Under the pieces are notes generated by a model. It was not told the origin of the DNA and did no database searches. It saw only the letters and a program-made list of their open reading frames with translations. A DNA stretch of 64,000 nucleotides from Acaudatibacter sp035532115 (GTDB lineage Bacteria; Pseudomonadota; Alphaproteobacteria; Caulobacterales; Caulobacteraceae): positions 1 through 64,000 of the forward strand of contig DATKRO010000037.1 in assembly GCA_035532115.1 (NCBI GenBank), written 5' to 3'. The position numbers were made by a program, and so were the translations under genes. Positions within the stretch are counted from its first letter, which is position 1; the number at the start of each line of letters is the position of its first letter. This document shows, piece by piece, positions 1 through 7,299 of the stretch.

Positions 1-361
1 CCACCGCTTCCAGCTTCTTGCGGATCTCCTCGGCCTCCTGCTTGGAGACGTTTTCCTTCACGTTCTGCGGCGCGCCCTCCACCAGATCCTTGGCCTCCTT
101 CAGGCCGAGATCGGGCCGGATGGTCCGCACTTCCTTGATGACGTTGATCTTCTTGTCGCCGCCGCCGGTCAGCACCACGGTGAACTCGGTCTGCTCCTCG
201 ACCGCTTCGGCCGGCGCCGCGGCCGCGCCCGGCATGGCGGCCATGGCGATGGGGGCCGCCGCCGAGACGCCCCACTTTTCCTCCAGCAGCTTGGAGAGCT
301 CTGCGGCCTCCAGCACGGTGAGCGACGAGAGATCGTCGACGATCTTTTCGAGATTGGCCAT
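1..361 (-). CDS. rplL: 50S ribosomal protein L7/L12, C-terminus cut by window edge
   Basis: Stalk protein of the large ribosomal subunit. It binds L10 as dimers and recruits translational GTPases. The visible 120 codons start with MANLEKIVDDLSSLTVLEA, the dimerisation domain. An Ala/Pro-rich hinge follows at about residues 38-54. The C-terminal domain then shows the conserved EKTEF-like strand (here EEQTEFTVVL), KINVIKEVR and LGLKEAKDLVE. Only the last few residues and the stop lie outside the window. The gene sits 52 bp downstream of rplJ on the same strand, the usual L10-L12 pair. rpoB would be expected next, to the left, but cannot be seen. Confidence 0.97.
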   Translation of the reverse strand, partial: MANLEKIVDDLSSLTVLEAAELSKLLEEKWGVSAAAPIAMAAMPGAAAAPAEAVEEQTEFTVVLTGGGDKKINVIKEVRTIRPDLGLKEAKDLVEGAPQNVKENVSKQEAEEIRKKLEAV

Positions 362-413
362 GGGTGCAGATCCTTCAGTGAATGGAGTGAGCCTGGAGCG
401 AAGGGGGCGGCGG

Positions 414-926
414 CTAAGCCGCGTCCTTGGCCCCATAAGCTGCGAAGACGCGGGCGAGCTGGGCGGCCGGGGCCTGGACCACGCCGGCGATGCGGGTGGC
501 GGGCGCCTGGACCAGTCCGACGATCTGGGCGCGAAGCTGGTCGAGCGAGGGCAGCTTGGCGAGCACGTCGACGCCCTTGGCGTCGAGCACGGCCGCGCCC
601 ATCAGGCCGCCGACGATCTTCAGCTTGTCGTTTTCCTTGGCGTACTGGGCCGTGATCCTGGCCGCAGAGACCGCGTCCGGCGCGTAGGCGATCCCCACCG
701 GTCCCTTGAAGAGGGCGGCGGCCCCGTCGCCGGCGCCGTTCAGCGCTTTCTGGGCAAGACGATTCTTGACCACCTTGAAGGCCGCGCCCTCCTTGCGCAG
801 ACGGCCGCGCAGATCGGAGAGATTGGCGACCGACAGGCCGAGGTAATGGGTGACGATCACCGAGCCGGCGCCGGCGAATACGCCCGCCAGATCCTCGATG
901 GCCTCCGCCTTCTGGGCCCGGTCCAT
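414..926 (-). CDS. rplJ: 50S ribosomal protein L10
   Basis: Stalk base protein that anchors L7/L12 and, in well-studied bacteria, represses its own mRNA by binding the leader. The 170-residue product begins MDRAQKAEAIEDLAGVF. It carries the family features VTHYLGLSV..LRGRLRKEGAAFKVVKNRLAQKA in the rRNA-binding half and an Ala-rich C-terminal helix that holds L12 dimers. The frame stays open upstream to 1181, but the ATG at 926 gives the normal family length and N-terminus. It lies upstream of rplL and has its own candidate promoter and a leader of about 220 nt. It is separated from rplK-rplA by two unrelated genes. Confidence 0.97.
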   Translation of the reverse strand: MDRAQKAEAIEDLAGVFAGAGSVIVTHYLGLSVANLSDLRGRLRKEGAAFKVVKNRLAQKALNGAGDGAAALFKGPVGIAYAPDAVSAARITAQYAKENDKLKIVGGLMGAAVLDAKGVDVLAKLPSLDQLRAQIVGLVQAPATRIAGVVQAPAAQLARVFAAYGAKDAA

Positions 927-1146
927 GACGCACTCCGTCGCTGACGCTCCGGGCCGCGGACGATCCGCGGCCGGCACGAGTCCATCCAGAGGCGGAGAAG
1001 GCGGAAGGCCGCGCCGCCCCCGCGGGGGCGCGACGAGCTTTCCGGACCTGTCTCCCCGCGGTTTCGGACGTTTAACCCCCTGTCGCGCCGGGGGCCGCGG
1101 TTCTCGGACAGACGCTCCGCGCCGGAGAGCGGCTCCAGCGCGGAAG
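927..1146 (-). promoter_or_regulatory. rplJ-rplL mRNA leader, probable L10 autoregulatory region
   Basis: About 220 nt lie between the predicted start of transcription (near 1146) and the rplJ start codon. The stretch has no convincing gene and is very GC-rich with several G/C runs able to fold. In other bacteria the L10-L12 complex binds a kink-turn leader here and represses translation. The position and length fit that role, but I could not fold the sequence or confirm a kink-turn, so the regulatory role is inferred. Confidence 0.45.
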
Positions 1147-1152
1147 GCGCGG

Positions 1153-1181
1153 CTTATGATGTCCGGCCGCGCCCCTGTCAA
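1153..1181 (-). promoter_or_regulatory. Sigma-70-type promoter for rplJ-rplL
   Basis: On the minus strand a perfect -35 TTGACA (1176-1181) is separated by exactly 17 bp from CATAAG (1153-1158), which matches the -10 consensus at four of six positions. It lies between the metallohydrolase gene and rplJ, about 220 nt upstream of the rplJ ATG. This would let rplJL be transcribed independently of rplKA. Confidence 0.65.
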
Positions 1182-1256
1182 GCGCCGGGAAGCTGGCGTC
1201 GTCGAGCAGGGAAGCCACGACGAACCGATGGCCGCCAGGGCCGCCCGACCCGAGCG

Positions 1257-2714
1257 TCACGGCTCGAGGTAGATCGGATTGCCGATCATCAGCGTCCGCG
1301 CACTGTCGGCCGCCCGCACGTCGGCCCTGATCCAATGGCGCGCGCCGTCGCCGACGAGGGAAAACCTCAGCAAGGCATCCCCGTCGCCGATCATGGCTCG
1401 CGGCAGCGCCGCGTCATGGCGCCCGTCCATGACCACGTCGAGGCGCGCGCCGGCCGCGCCACGGATCCTTACGGCGAACTCCAACGGCGCGCCCGCCGGC
1501 GCGGCGAGCCCTTGGCCCATCGCCGCCGTCGAACCGTCGCATGTCGCCGTCAGCTCGAGCGTCCGTCCGGCCACGCCTTCGACGTCGATGAAGACGCGCC
1601 CGGCGCGGATGGCGTCCAGGATCGCCCGCTCCGAGAGGTTCCCGGCGAAGACGACGGTGTTCGGCGAGCCGACCGCCGACGCCGCGCGAACCGGTCCATC
1701 CGGCTGGTGATTGTCGCTGCCGCCGACGGCGGTGATCCGATGGCCCTGGTTCAGCCGCGCCTCCCAGAACGGAATGCCCGAGAACGGGCCGTCCGCAACG
1801 CCGCCCTGGGCGCGCACGGCGCCGCCGTTGACCACCTCCACCGCGTCGATGCGGGCGTATTCGGTCGCCTCCGCGGTCCAGCCGCAGCCCATGCAGTGCT
1901 CGTTGGAGGGCAGGCACGGATGGTTGATGATGAACAGCCCGTGCTGGCGGGCCACGGCGTCCTGCAACTCTCGCATGCTCGGCAGATGGCGGCTCCCGAG
2001 GCGGAACTCCACGAAGCCGACCGCGCCCAGCACCCCGGCGTGGCCGCGGAAGGTGGTGATCTCCACGCCGGGAATCAGCAGCAGCCGATCGAACGCCGGC
2101 TGCAGCTCGCGCAGAGCGTGATGGTGAGAGACGGCGTTGTGGTCGGTAACCGCGATGAAATCGACGCCGCGCGCCGCCGCCGCTTCCACGGTGCGATAGA
2201 CCGGACCGGGCGAGCGGCCGTCGCCGCTCTGGCGCGCCACCGAGCCATCGGAGTGGCAGGTGTGCATGTGCAGATCGCCGCGGTACCAGCGCGGCGCCGC
2301 CTCGAGCGGCGCGTCCGAAAACGCAGAGACCGCCGTCGCCTCGCCGCGCCCGAAGCGGATCCTCGCCTGATAGCTGGCGGTGACGCCCGGGCGGATGTTG
2401 GGCACGCCGAGGACGAGGGTCCATCGGCCGGGGTCTATGGGACCGGGCAGGTAGGAAGGCGTCGCGTCGATGGCCGAAAGCGTGAAGCTCGCCTTGTCGC
2501 CGCCGCTCCAGCCGCGGAAGCGCTGCGGATCGAAGAGACCAAGATCGATCGTGGTGCGCTGCTCGCGGCCGGTGTAGCTGAACTCCACCGTCAACCGGCG
2601 CACGCCCGCCGGCACGTCGAACGGCAGTTCCACATAGGTCTCGTGATCGGAGCGGCCGAGGGCGCCCGTCAGCACGATTTCGCTGTCGTTGGCGCCGACG
2701 AGGGTCTCGGTCAC
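1257..2714 (-). CDS. CehA/McbA-type PHP-domain metallohydrolase
   Basis: Predicted metal-dependent hydrolase of the PHP superfamily, 485 residues. After an N-terminal beta-rich domain (about 1-140), the metal ligands of a PHP active site appear in order: RGDLHMHTCHSDG, FIAVTDHNAVSHHHA, LIPGVEITTFRGHAG, FIINHPCLPSNEH and AVGGSDNHQPDG. A C-terminal beta domain follows. CehA/McbA relatives act on carbamate or phosphodiester substrates, but the substrate here cannot be read from sequence. The start is GTG at 2714, preceded by a GGAGGG site at about 8 bp. It sits between rplJ and rplA, an odd place for a metabolic enzyme. No signal peptide is obvious. Confidence 0.82.
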   Translation of the reverse strand: MTETLVGANDSEIVLTGALGRSDHETYVELPFDVPAGVRRLTVEFSYTGREQRTTIDLGLFDPQRFRGWSGGDKASFTLSAIDATPSYLPGPIDPGRWTLVLGVPNIRPGVTASYQARIRFGRGEATAVSAFSDAPLEAAPRWYRGDLHMHTCHSDGSVARQSGDGRSPGPVYRTVEAAAARGVDFIAVTDHNAVSHHHALRELQPAFDRLLLIPGVEITTFRGHAGVLGAVGFVEFRLGSRHLPSMRELQDAVARQHGLFIINHPCLPSNEHCMGCGWTAEATEYARIDAVEVVNGGAVRAQGGVADGPFSGIPFWEARLNQGHRITAVGGSDNHQPDGPVRAASAVGSPNTVVFAGNLSERAILDAIRAGRVFIDVEGVAGRTLELTATCDGSTAAMGQGLAAPAGAPLEFAVRIRGAAGARLDVVMDGRHDAALPRAMIGDGDALLRFSLVGDGARHWIRADVRAADSARTLMIGNPIYLEP

Positions 2715-2946
2715 GCCAGGTCCCTCCTGCGGGAGCGGCCAGTATGCCGCCGCCCTTCCGGAGACGCCACCACCGCGCCGCGGAACCGGACGGGCATGAG
2801 CCGCGGCCGCTGGCCATGGCCCGCGGTTCGCGCTACGAGGCTTGACGATGAAATCCCACGCCGCCGAGAATTGCCGCCGCTCGTACGCTCCCTCCGGGGC
2901 TCGTGGGATGTCGCGCTTGCAGACCTAGGCGCCCGATCATCGCACC

Positions 2947-2966
2947 GACCCCGCCGTGGCGGGGTC
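2947..2966. repeat. Short perfect inverted repeat upstream of the GNAT gene
   Basis: Nine-base arms GACCCCGCC and GGCGGGGTC with a 2-base centre. It lies in the 294-bp gap between the metallohydrolase start (2714) and the acetyltransferase start (3009), where I see no gene. It could be a hairpin in the GNAT leader or a protein-binding site; no U-tract follows. Confidence 0.4.
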
Positions 2967-3008
2967 TACGTCTCCGCCGGCGGCCCCAAGACCCCCGAGG
3001 AGATGCCC

Positions 3009-3566
3009 ATGACGAGCCCGCCCGAGCCCTGGTTCCCGATCCGCACCGAGCGTCTGCTGCTGCGCGACTTCCGCGAGACCGACTTCGACGATGTGCATGC
3101 CTACGCACGCGATCCCGAGGTGGCGCGCTACATGCCGTGGGGACCCAACACGCCAGGGGAGACCCGCAAATTCCTGGCGCGCTCGGCGGTCGCCCAGGCC
3201 GCCTGGCCGCGCCTCGACTTCGGCTTCGCCCTCGAGCATGCCGCCGTCGGCCGGGTGATCGGTTCGATCGCCCTGCACCTGCGCGACGCGCAAAGCCTCT
3301 CGGTGGAGATCGGCTACTGCCTGCACCGCGGGTTCTGGCGACAGGGCCTGATCAGCGAGGCGGCGCGCGCCTTGATCGACGCTGGCTTTCGCAAGCTTGG
3401 GCTGCATCGCATCGCCGCCACCTGCGACGTGCGCAACGCCGCTTCGTTCGGCGTCATGGAGAAACTCGGGATGCGCCGCGAAGCCTGCTTCCGCCAGGAC
3501 CGCCAGATCAAGGGCGAGTGGCGCGACACCTACCTCTACGCCGTGCTGGCCGAGGAGTGGCTCTGA
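3009..3566 (+). CDS. GNAT acetyltransferase, RimJ/RimL type
   Basis: N-acetyltransferase of 185 residues. It opens with the typical IRTERLLLRDFRETDFDDVHAYARDPEVARYMPW and has the acetyl-CoA-binding strand-loop IGSIALHL...VEIGYCLHRGFWRQGLISEAARALIDAGF. It then continues HRIAATCDVRNAASFGVMEKLGMRREA, the standard C-terminal half of RimJ/RimL-like enzymes. The substrate is unknown; relatives acetylate ribosomal protein N-termini or small molecules. GAGGAG lies 6 bp before the ATG at 3009 and overlaps an in-frame ATG at 3003, so 3009 is preferred. It runs opposite to the ribosomal protein genes around it. Confidence 0.85.
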   Translation: MTSPPEPWFPIRTERLLLRDFRETDFDDVHAYARDPEVARYMPWGPNTPGETRKFLARSAVAQAAWPRLDFGFALEHAAVGRVIGSIALHLRDAQSLSVEIGYCLHRGFWRQGLISEAARALIDAGFRKLGLHRIAATCDVRNAASFGVMEKLGMRREACFRQDRQIKGEWRDTYLYAVLAEEWL

Positions 3567-3625
3567 CCGCGAGCCTCGGCAAGTCGGATGGATCGACGCA
3601 GCTATCCGTCTCGACGAGGCTGCGC

Positions 3626-4315
3626 CTACGCGCCGATGCTGCCCAGCTCGACCTTGAAGCCCGGGCCCATCGTGGACGAGAGGCTGATGCGCTGCACGTA
3701 CGTCCCCTTGGCGCCGGAGGGCTTGGCGCGGTTGAGGGCGTCCATCAGGGCGCGGACGTTGGCCACCAGGGCGTCGTCGGTGAAGCTCGCCTTGCCGACG
3801 CCGGCGTGGACGATGCCCTCTTTCTCGACCCGGAACTCGATGGCGCCGCCCTTGGCGTCCTTCACCGCCTGGCCGACATTGGGCGTCACCGTGCCGACCC
3901 GCGGATTGGGCATCAGGCCGCGCGGACCCAGCACCTTGCCCAGGCGTCCGACCAGCGCCATCATGTCGGGGCTGGCGATCACCCGATCGAAGGCCATGAA
4001 GCCGCCCTGGATCCGCTCCACCAGATCCTCGGCCCCGACGATCTCGGCGCCGGCGGCCCTCGCTTCCTCGGCCTTGGCGTCCTTGGCGAAGACCGCGACG
4101 CGCACGTCGCGGCCGGTGCCCGAGGGCAGCGAGACGACGCCGCGCACGTTCTGGTCGGCGTGACGCGGATCGACGCCGAGGTTCACCGCGATCTCCACAG
4201 TCTCGTCGAACTTGGCCGTGGCGTTGGCCTTGACCAGCTTCACCGCTTCGCTCAGCTGGTGGACCGCGTTCCGGTCGCCGCTCCAGGCGGCGATGCGCTT
4301 GGCTTGCTTCGGCAT
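3626..4315 (-). CDS. rplA: 50S ribosomal protein L1
   Basis: Protein of the mobile L1 stalk, which releases deacylated tRNA from the E site. In many bacteria it also represses its own operon. The 229 residues begin MPKQAKRIAAWSGDRNAVHQLSEAVKLVK. They include TAKFDETVEIAVNLGVDPRHADQNVRGVVSLPSGTG and MALVGRLGKVLGPRGLMPNPRVGTVT, both strong family signatures. The length is normal. It follows rplK with 4 bp between the genes, so the two are co-transcribed. The expected next gene, rplJ, is displaced by about 2.7 kb. Confidence 0.98.
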   Translation of the reverse strand: MPKQAKRIAAWSGDRNAVHQLSEAVKLVKANATAKFDETVEIAVNLGVDPRHADQNVRGVVSLPSGTGRDVRVAVFAKDAKAEEARAAGAEIVGAEDLVERIQGGFMAFDRVIASPDMMALVGRLGKVLGPRGLMPNPRVGTVTPNVGQAVKDAKGGAIEFRVEKEGIVHAGVGKASFTDDALVANVRALMDALNRAKPSGAKGTYVQRISLSSTMGPGFKVELGSIGA

Positions 4316-4319
4316 CGGT

Positions 4320-4751
4320 TCAGCCCTCCACCACGCGAAGGCCCATGGCGCGCGCCGAACCTTCGATGATCCGCGCCGCGGCGTCGAGGTCGTTGGCGTT
4401 GAGATCCTTCATCTTCTTCTCGGCGATCTCGTGCAATTGGGCGCGGCTCACCTGGCCGACGGTCTCTCGACCGGTGGTTCCAGAGCCCTTCTGCACCTTG
4501 GCCGCCTCCTTGAGGAAGTAGCTCGCGGGCGGGGTCTTGGTGACGAAGGTGAAGCTCTTGTCCTGATAGACGGTGATCACCGTCGGCAGCGGCGTGCCCT
4601 TGGGCATGGCTTCGGTTCGGGCGTTGAATTCCTTGCAAAAGCTCATGATGTTGACGCCGCGCTGGCCCAGCGCCGGCCCGATCGGGGGCGAGGGCGTCGC
4701 GGCGCCGGCGGGCACCTGCAGCTTGATGTAGCCCAGTATCTTCTTGGCCAT
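4320..4751 (-). CDS. rplK: 50S ribosomal protein L11
   Basis: Component of the GTPase-associated centre, binding 23S rRNA near the factor site. The 143 residues start MAKKILGYIKLQVPAGAATPSPPIGPALGQRGVNIMSFCKEFNART, the conserved N-terminal domain with its proline-rich PPIGPALGQ loop. The C-terminal rRNA-binding domain ends SARAMGLRVVEG. Length and both domains are complete. It is the first gene of the L11-L1 pair. A 172-bp gap upstream separates it from nusG and holds a candidate promoter. Confidence 0.98.
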   Translation of the reverse strand: MAKKILGYIKLQVPAGAATPSPPIGPALGQRGVNIMSFCKEFNARTEAMPKGTPLPTVITVYQDKSFTFVTKTPPASYFLKEAAKVQKGSGTTGRETVGQVSRAQLHEIAEKKMKDLNANDLDAAARIIEGSARAMGLRVVEG

Positions 4752-4858
4752 CGGTTCCTCTCAGAAAGGGCGGACCGGCCCTCGACACGAAGAGCCGTGG
4801 TCCGGGGTGGCGCCCCTCCCACGGATTTTGACGTTCGCCCGCAAGCGCGAAGGGCGGG

Positions 4859-4887
4859 CCTTTAGCAGTCTAAGGCGCCCGCCTCAA
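4859..4887 (-). promoter_or_regulatory. Candidate rplK-rplA promoter overlapping a hairpin
   Basis: On the minus strand TTGAGG (4882-4887) and TAAAGG (4859-4864) are spaced by 17 bp, about 100 nt before the rplK ATG. The same bases lie in a GC-rich imperfect inverted repeat (about 4852-4884), so this could instead be the end of the nusG transcript. Both elements match the consensus only partly. Confidence 0.4.
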
Positions 4888-4923
4888 CCGCACAGTTGCG
4901 CCGGCGGTCGCGGCTCCGGGGCT

Positions 4924-5478
4924 TCAGCCCACCTTCTCGACCTGCGCATATTCCAGTTCCACCGGCGTGGCGCGGCCGAAGATCGAAACGGTCACCCGCA
5001 GCCGGGCGCGCTCCTCGTCGACCTGTTCGACCGAGCCATTGAAGCTGGCGAACGGGCCGTCGGTGACGCGGACGGTCTCGCCGATCTCGAAGCTGATGGT
5101 CGGCTTGGGCCGCTCGACGCCCTCCTCGATGGCGCCGATGATGCGCGCCACCTCGCGTTCGGAAACCGGCATCGGCTTGTTGCCGCTGCCGAGGAAGCCG
5201 GTGACCTTGGGCGTGTTCTTGACCAAGTGATAGGCCTCGTCGCTCAGGTCCATCTTCACCAGCACGTAGCCGGGAAAGAACTTGCGTTCGGCGTTCACCT
5301 TGCGACCGCGCCTGATCTCGACCACGTCCTCGGTGGGCACCAGGATCTCGGCGAAGGCGTCATCCAGCCCCTGGGCGTGAGCCTGCTCGCGGATCGACTC
5401 GGCCACCTTCTTCTCGAAGTTGGAATAGGCGTGCACGATGTACCACTTGTGCCGCGATTGGGTCTGCGTCTCGCTCAT
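4924..5478 (-). CDS. nusG: Transcription termination/antitermination protein NusG
   Basis: RNA polymerase processivity factor that links elongation to Rho or ribosomes and takes part in rRNA antitermination. The 184-residue protein has the NGN domain (HKWYIVHAYSNFEKKVAESI, ERKFFPGYVLVKMDLSDEAYHLVKNTPKVTGFLG). A C-terminal KOW domain follows (FEIGETVRVTDGPFASFNGSVEQVDEERARLRVTVSIFGRATPVELEYAQVEKV). The ATG at 5478 is used. An in-frame GTG at 5484 overlaps the secE stop and could also serve as a coupled start. Only 2 bp separate the secE stop from this ATG. Confidence 0.97.
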   Translation of the reverse strand: MSETQTQSRHKWYIVHAYSNFEKKVAESIREQAHAQGLDDAFAEILVPTEDVVEIRRGRKVNAERKFFPGYVLVKMDLSDEAYHLVKNTPKVTGFLGSGNKPMPVSEREVARIIGAIEEGVERPKPTISFEIGETVRVTDGPFASFNGSVEQVDEERARLRVTVSIFGRATPVELEYAQVEKVG

Positions 5479-5480
5479 CG

Positions 5481-5768
5481 TCACTGGCCGGCCCCGATCT
5501 TGAGCAGATGGTCCATGGCGAAGCCGAACACCTGGTCGACTCCGAAGAAGAACAGCGCCGCCAGAACCACCATGATCCCAACCATCACCGAAGTGATCCA
5601 GGTCTCCTTCCAGCTGGTCCAGGTGACCCTGCGGGCCTCGGCGCGCACCTCGCGGGCGAACTGGGTGAGGCTGGTGCGCTTCTTTGGCGCGCCATCGCCG
5701 CTCTGGGCGGCGCGCAATGGCGTGCGCGGTCGCAAGGTGGTGGGAATGATGCCTTGATCCTTGGCCAT
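5481..5768 (-). CDS. secE: Preprotein translocase subunit SecE
   Basis: Small essential subunit that clamps SecY in the inner-membrane translocon. From the ATG at 5768 the product is 95 residues. A basic N-terminal stretch precedes the family motif FAREVRAEARRVTWTSWKETW and one transmembrane helix (SVMVGIMVVLAALFFFGVDQVF), the single-helix form typical of most bacteria. An in-frame ATG at 5795 would add MARKVRRRP and is possible because neither start has a clear ribosome site. The gene lies between tRNA-Trp and nusG, the classical context. Confidence 0.93.
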   Translation of the reverse strand: MAKDQGIIPTTLRPRTPLRAAQSGDGAPKKRTSLTQFAREVRAEARRVTWTSWKETWITSVMVGIMVVLAALFFFGVDQVFGFAMDHLLKIGAGQ

Positions 5769-5871
5769 CGGTCGTCGTCGAACTTTCCTTGCCATGCTGT
5801 CGAGGTCGCGGCGGTCGAGGTCGGGGACTGTCGAGGTCGGGCGCCGTCCGCTCCGCCTGGCCATCATATAG

Positions 5872-5947
5872 TGGCAGGAGTGGAGGGACTCGAACCCCCG
5901 GCCCTCGGTTTTGGAGACCGATGCTCTACCAGCTGAGCTACACTCCT
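5872..5947 (-). tRNA. tRNA-Trp (anticodon CCA)
   Basis: A 76-nt cloverleaf on the minus strand. The acceptor AGGAGTG pairs with CACTCCT, with a G discriminator and an encoded CCA. The anticodon loop CTCCAAA lies in a TCGGT/ACCGA stem and gives anticodon CCA. GGTTCGAGTCC forms the T loop region. Its position just before secE is the conserved tRNA-Trp-secE-nusG arrangement. Confidence 0.97.
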
Positions 5948-6294
5948 CCAGGCGCCCGGCAATGCCGAACGCGCCGGAGAGCTCCTTGCCCGCCGGCGCG
6001 TTCGGCTCATCGCCGCCAGGGATGGCGGTTTAGCAGCGGGCGCCCATCGCGGCAAGGCCGGCGCCGACGGCCCTGCTGGCCCTGGCGGCGGCGACCCGAC
6101 CATGAACTGTCGTTGTCCGAACCGTTCATCGGCGCTTCAGAAGCCGCCGCCCATGCTGCGACGGCTCGGTCACGGACGTGGCGCCGGGCGAGCCGCGGGA
6201 TCGTCATTCTCGAAGCGGCGGGCCGGCGCCGTCGCGAGCTTCGAGACCGGGCGTCGGATGGGGCGCGACCACTGAGACTGGAAGGAGACGTCTG
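5948..6294. other. Gene-free region upstream of tRNA-Trp, with a long inverted repeat
   Basis: 347 bp with no convincing gene on either strand. It contains a perfect 14-bp inverted repeat: arm GCCGAACGCGCCGG at 5964-5977, complement at 5993-6006, 15-base loop. The repeat begins 17 bp from the tRNA 5' end, so it would fall in the precursor-tRNA leader or in its promoter. The rest is very GC-rich sequence in which I recognise nothing. Confidence 0.6.
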
Positions 6295-6654
6295 ATGGAT
6301 TCCAAAACTGCAATGATGGTCGGGGCGGCGGCCGCGCTGGCCGCCGGTCCGGCGCTGGCCGCGCCATCGGCGGCCGAGGCCCCGGCCCGGCTGGTCGCTG
6401 CGTCCTACGCCGATCTCCTGCAGCCGATCCCCAATGCCGTCGAACGGCTGAAGATGGCCGACGCCGAGGCGGCAGGGTCCGCGCGCCTGATTCCGGCGCA
6501 GTGGTTTGGCCGCAGCCACCACCACCACCATCATCATCATCACAGCAGCTGGTGGTATCGGCGGAATGGCTACTACTGGAGTGGCCGCGGCTGGCTGTTC
6601 CGACCCGTCCCTCATCATCACCACCACCATCACCACCACCACAGCAACTATTGA
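6295..6654 (+). CDS. Small exported polyhistidine protein
   Basis: Not recognised as a named family. The 119-residue product has a signal peptide (MMVGAAAALAAGPALAAPSAAEA, cleavage likely after ALA). It then has a 9-histidine run near residues 75-83, an aromatic/glycine segment WWYRRNGYYWSGRGWLF, and a 10-histidine run just before the C-terminal SNY. Such tracts bind zinc, nickel or copper, so a periplasmic metal buffer or chaperone is a reasonable guess, not shown. AAGGAG sits about 8 bp before the ATG. The histidine tracts mix CAC and CAT codons, so they are not a simple trinucleotide slip of one codon. A 13-bp hairpin lies 68 bp downstream. Confidence 0.8.
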   Translation: MDSKTAMMVGAAAALAAGPALAAPSAAEAPARLVAASYADLLQPIPNAVERLKMADAEAAGSARLIPAQWFGRSHHHHHHHHHSSWWYRRNGYYWSGRGWLFRPVPHHHHHHHHHHSNY

Positions 6655-6721
6655 CCCGGCGCCGCGCCCGTCGTTGAGGGTGGAACGGCGAAGCGCGGCC
6701 GGATCGAGGCTGGCGATTGGA

Positions 6722-6750
6722 CTTCGAGCCCCGGCTCCCGGGGCTCGAAG
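6722..6750 (+). terminator. Hairpin downstream of the polyhistidine gene
   Basis: Perfect 13-bp inverted repeat (CTTCGAGCCCCGG and its complement) with a 3-base CTC loop. It lies between the polyhistidine gene and the next operon. It is stable enough to terminate transcription but has no clear T-run after it, so the terminator role is inferred from shape and place. Confidence 0.55.
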
Positions 6751-6801
6751 ATCAGGGCGCGACCTGCGAGACTGGGCGCACCCAGCTTTTGGAGGCGAGC
6801 C

Positions 6802-7290
6802 ATGGCCACCGGCATCGACACCCTGATCAGCCCGGCGATGGTCGAAGCCAAGGGCCGATGGAGCGAGGTGCGCGTCTCGCCGCCGATCTCGCCGTCCGAC
6901 ATCCGCAGATGGGCCATCGCCACCTATTGGCCCCAGACGCCGCCGCCGCTCTACTGGGACGAGGCCTATGCGCAGACGACGCGGTGGGGCGCGATCATCG
7001 CTCCGCCCGACTTCAACCCCTTCGCGTGGCCGGTGCGACGGACGCCGCCGCCGGCCGCCGCCCCGCCCGCGGGCGGCGTGCGGCTCACCGCCATGAACGG
7101 CGGCCAGACCGACAGCTTCGGCGTTCCGATGCGCGCCGGCGACGTGATCTTCGCACGTTCGCGCCTCTCGGATTTCAACGAGCGCCAGGGCCGCTTCGGC
7201 CTGATGCTCTATTCTTACACCGAGATCCTCTGGACCAACCAGAACGACGAGTTCGTCCGCCGCCGCATCGCCACCAGCATCCGCTACTAG
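6802..7290 (+). CDS. FAS1-like/HtdA-type hotdog dehydratase subunit
   Basis: Protein of 162 residues resembling the N-terminal hotdog half of MaoC-like dehydratases, the FAS1-like dehydratase domain. The visible pattern is SDIRRWAIATYWPQTPPPLYWDE..., a substrate-loop region (IIAPPDFNPFAWPV), and then GGQTDSFGVPMRAGDVIFARSRLSDFNERQGRFGLMLYSYTEILWTNQNDEFVRRRIATSIRY. This half-domain lacks the catalytic Asp/His motif and normally pairs with a catalytic partner, which is the next gene 9 bp downstream. Together they probably hydrate or dehydrate an acyl-CoA or acyl-ACP. The substrate is unknown. Confidence 0.75.
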   Translation: MATGIDTLISPAMVEAKGRWSEVRVSPPISPSDIRRWAIATYWPQTPPPLYWDEAYAQTTRWGAIIAPPDFNPFAWPVRRTPPPAAAPPAGGVRLTAMNGGQTDSFGVPMRAGDVIFARSRLSDFNERQGRFGLMLYSYTEILWTNQNDEFVRRRIATSIRY

Positions 7291-7299
7291 GAGGTGTCC

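Noticed and set aside
1335..3008. Very long plus-strand open frame running across the metallohydrolase and into the acetyltransferase
   Set aside because: The upstream part is a shadow of the metallohydrolase on the opposite strand (Arg/Ala/Gly-rich, no motif). Only the acetyltransferase part from 3009 is coherent and has a ribosome site.
4852..4887. GC-rich hairpin taken at first as a definite nusG terminator
   Set aside because: It overlaps a candidate promoter with 17-bp spacing and lacks a T-run, so neither role could be settled; it is listed only as a low-confidence promoter.
6510..6645. Suspected cloning-tag contamination because of the His tracts
   Set aside because: The tracts are internal to a protein with a signal peptide and native codon mix, with no vector sequence around them.
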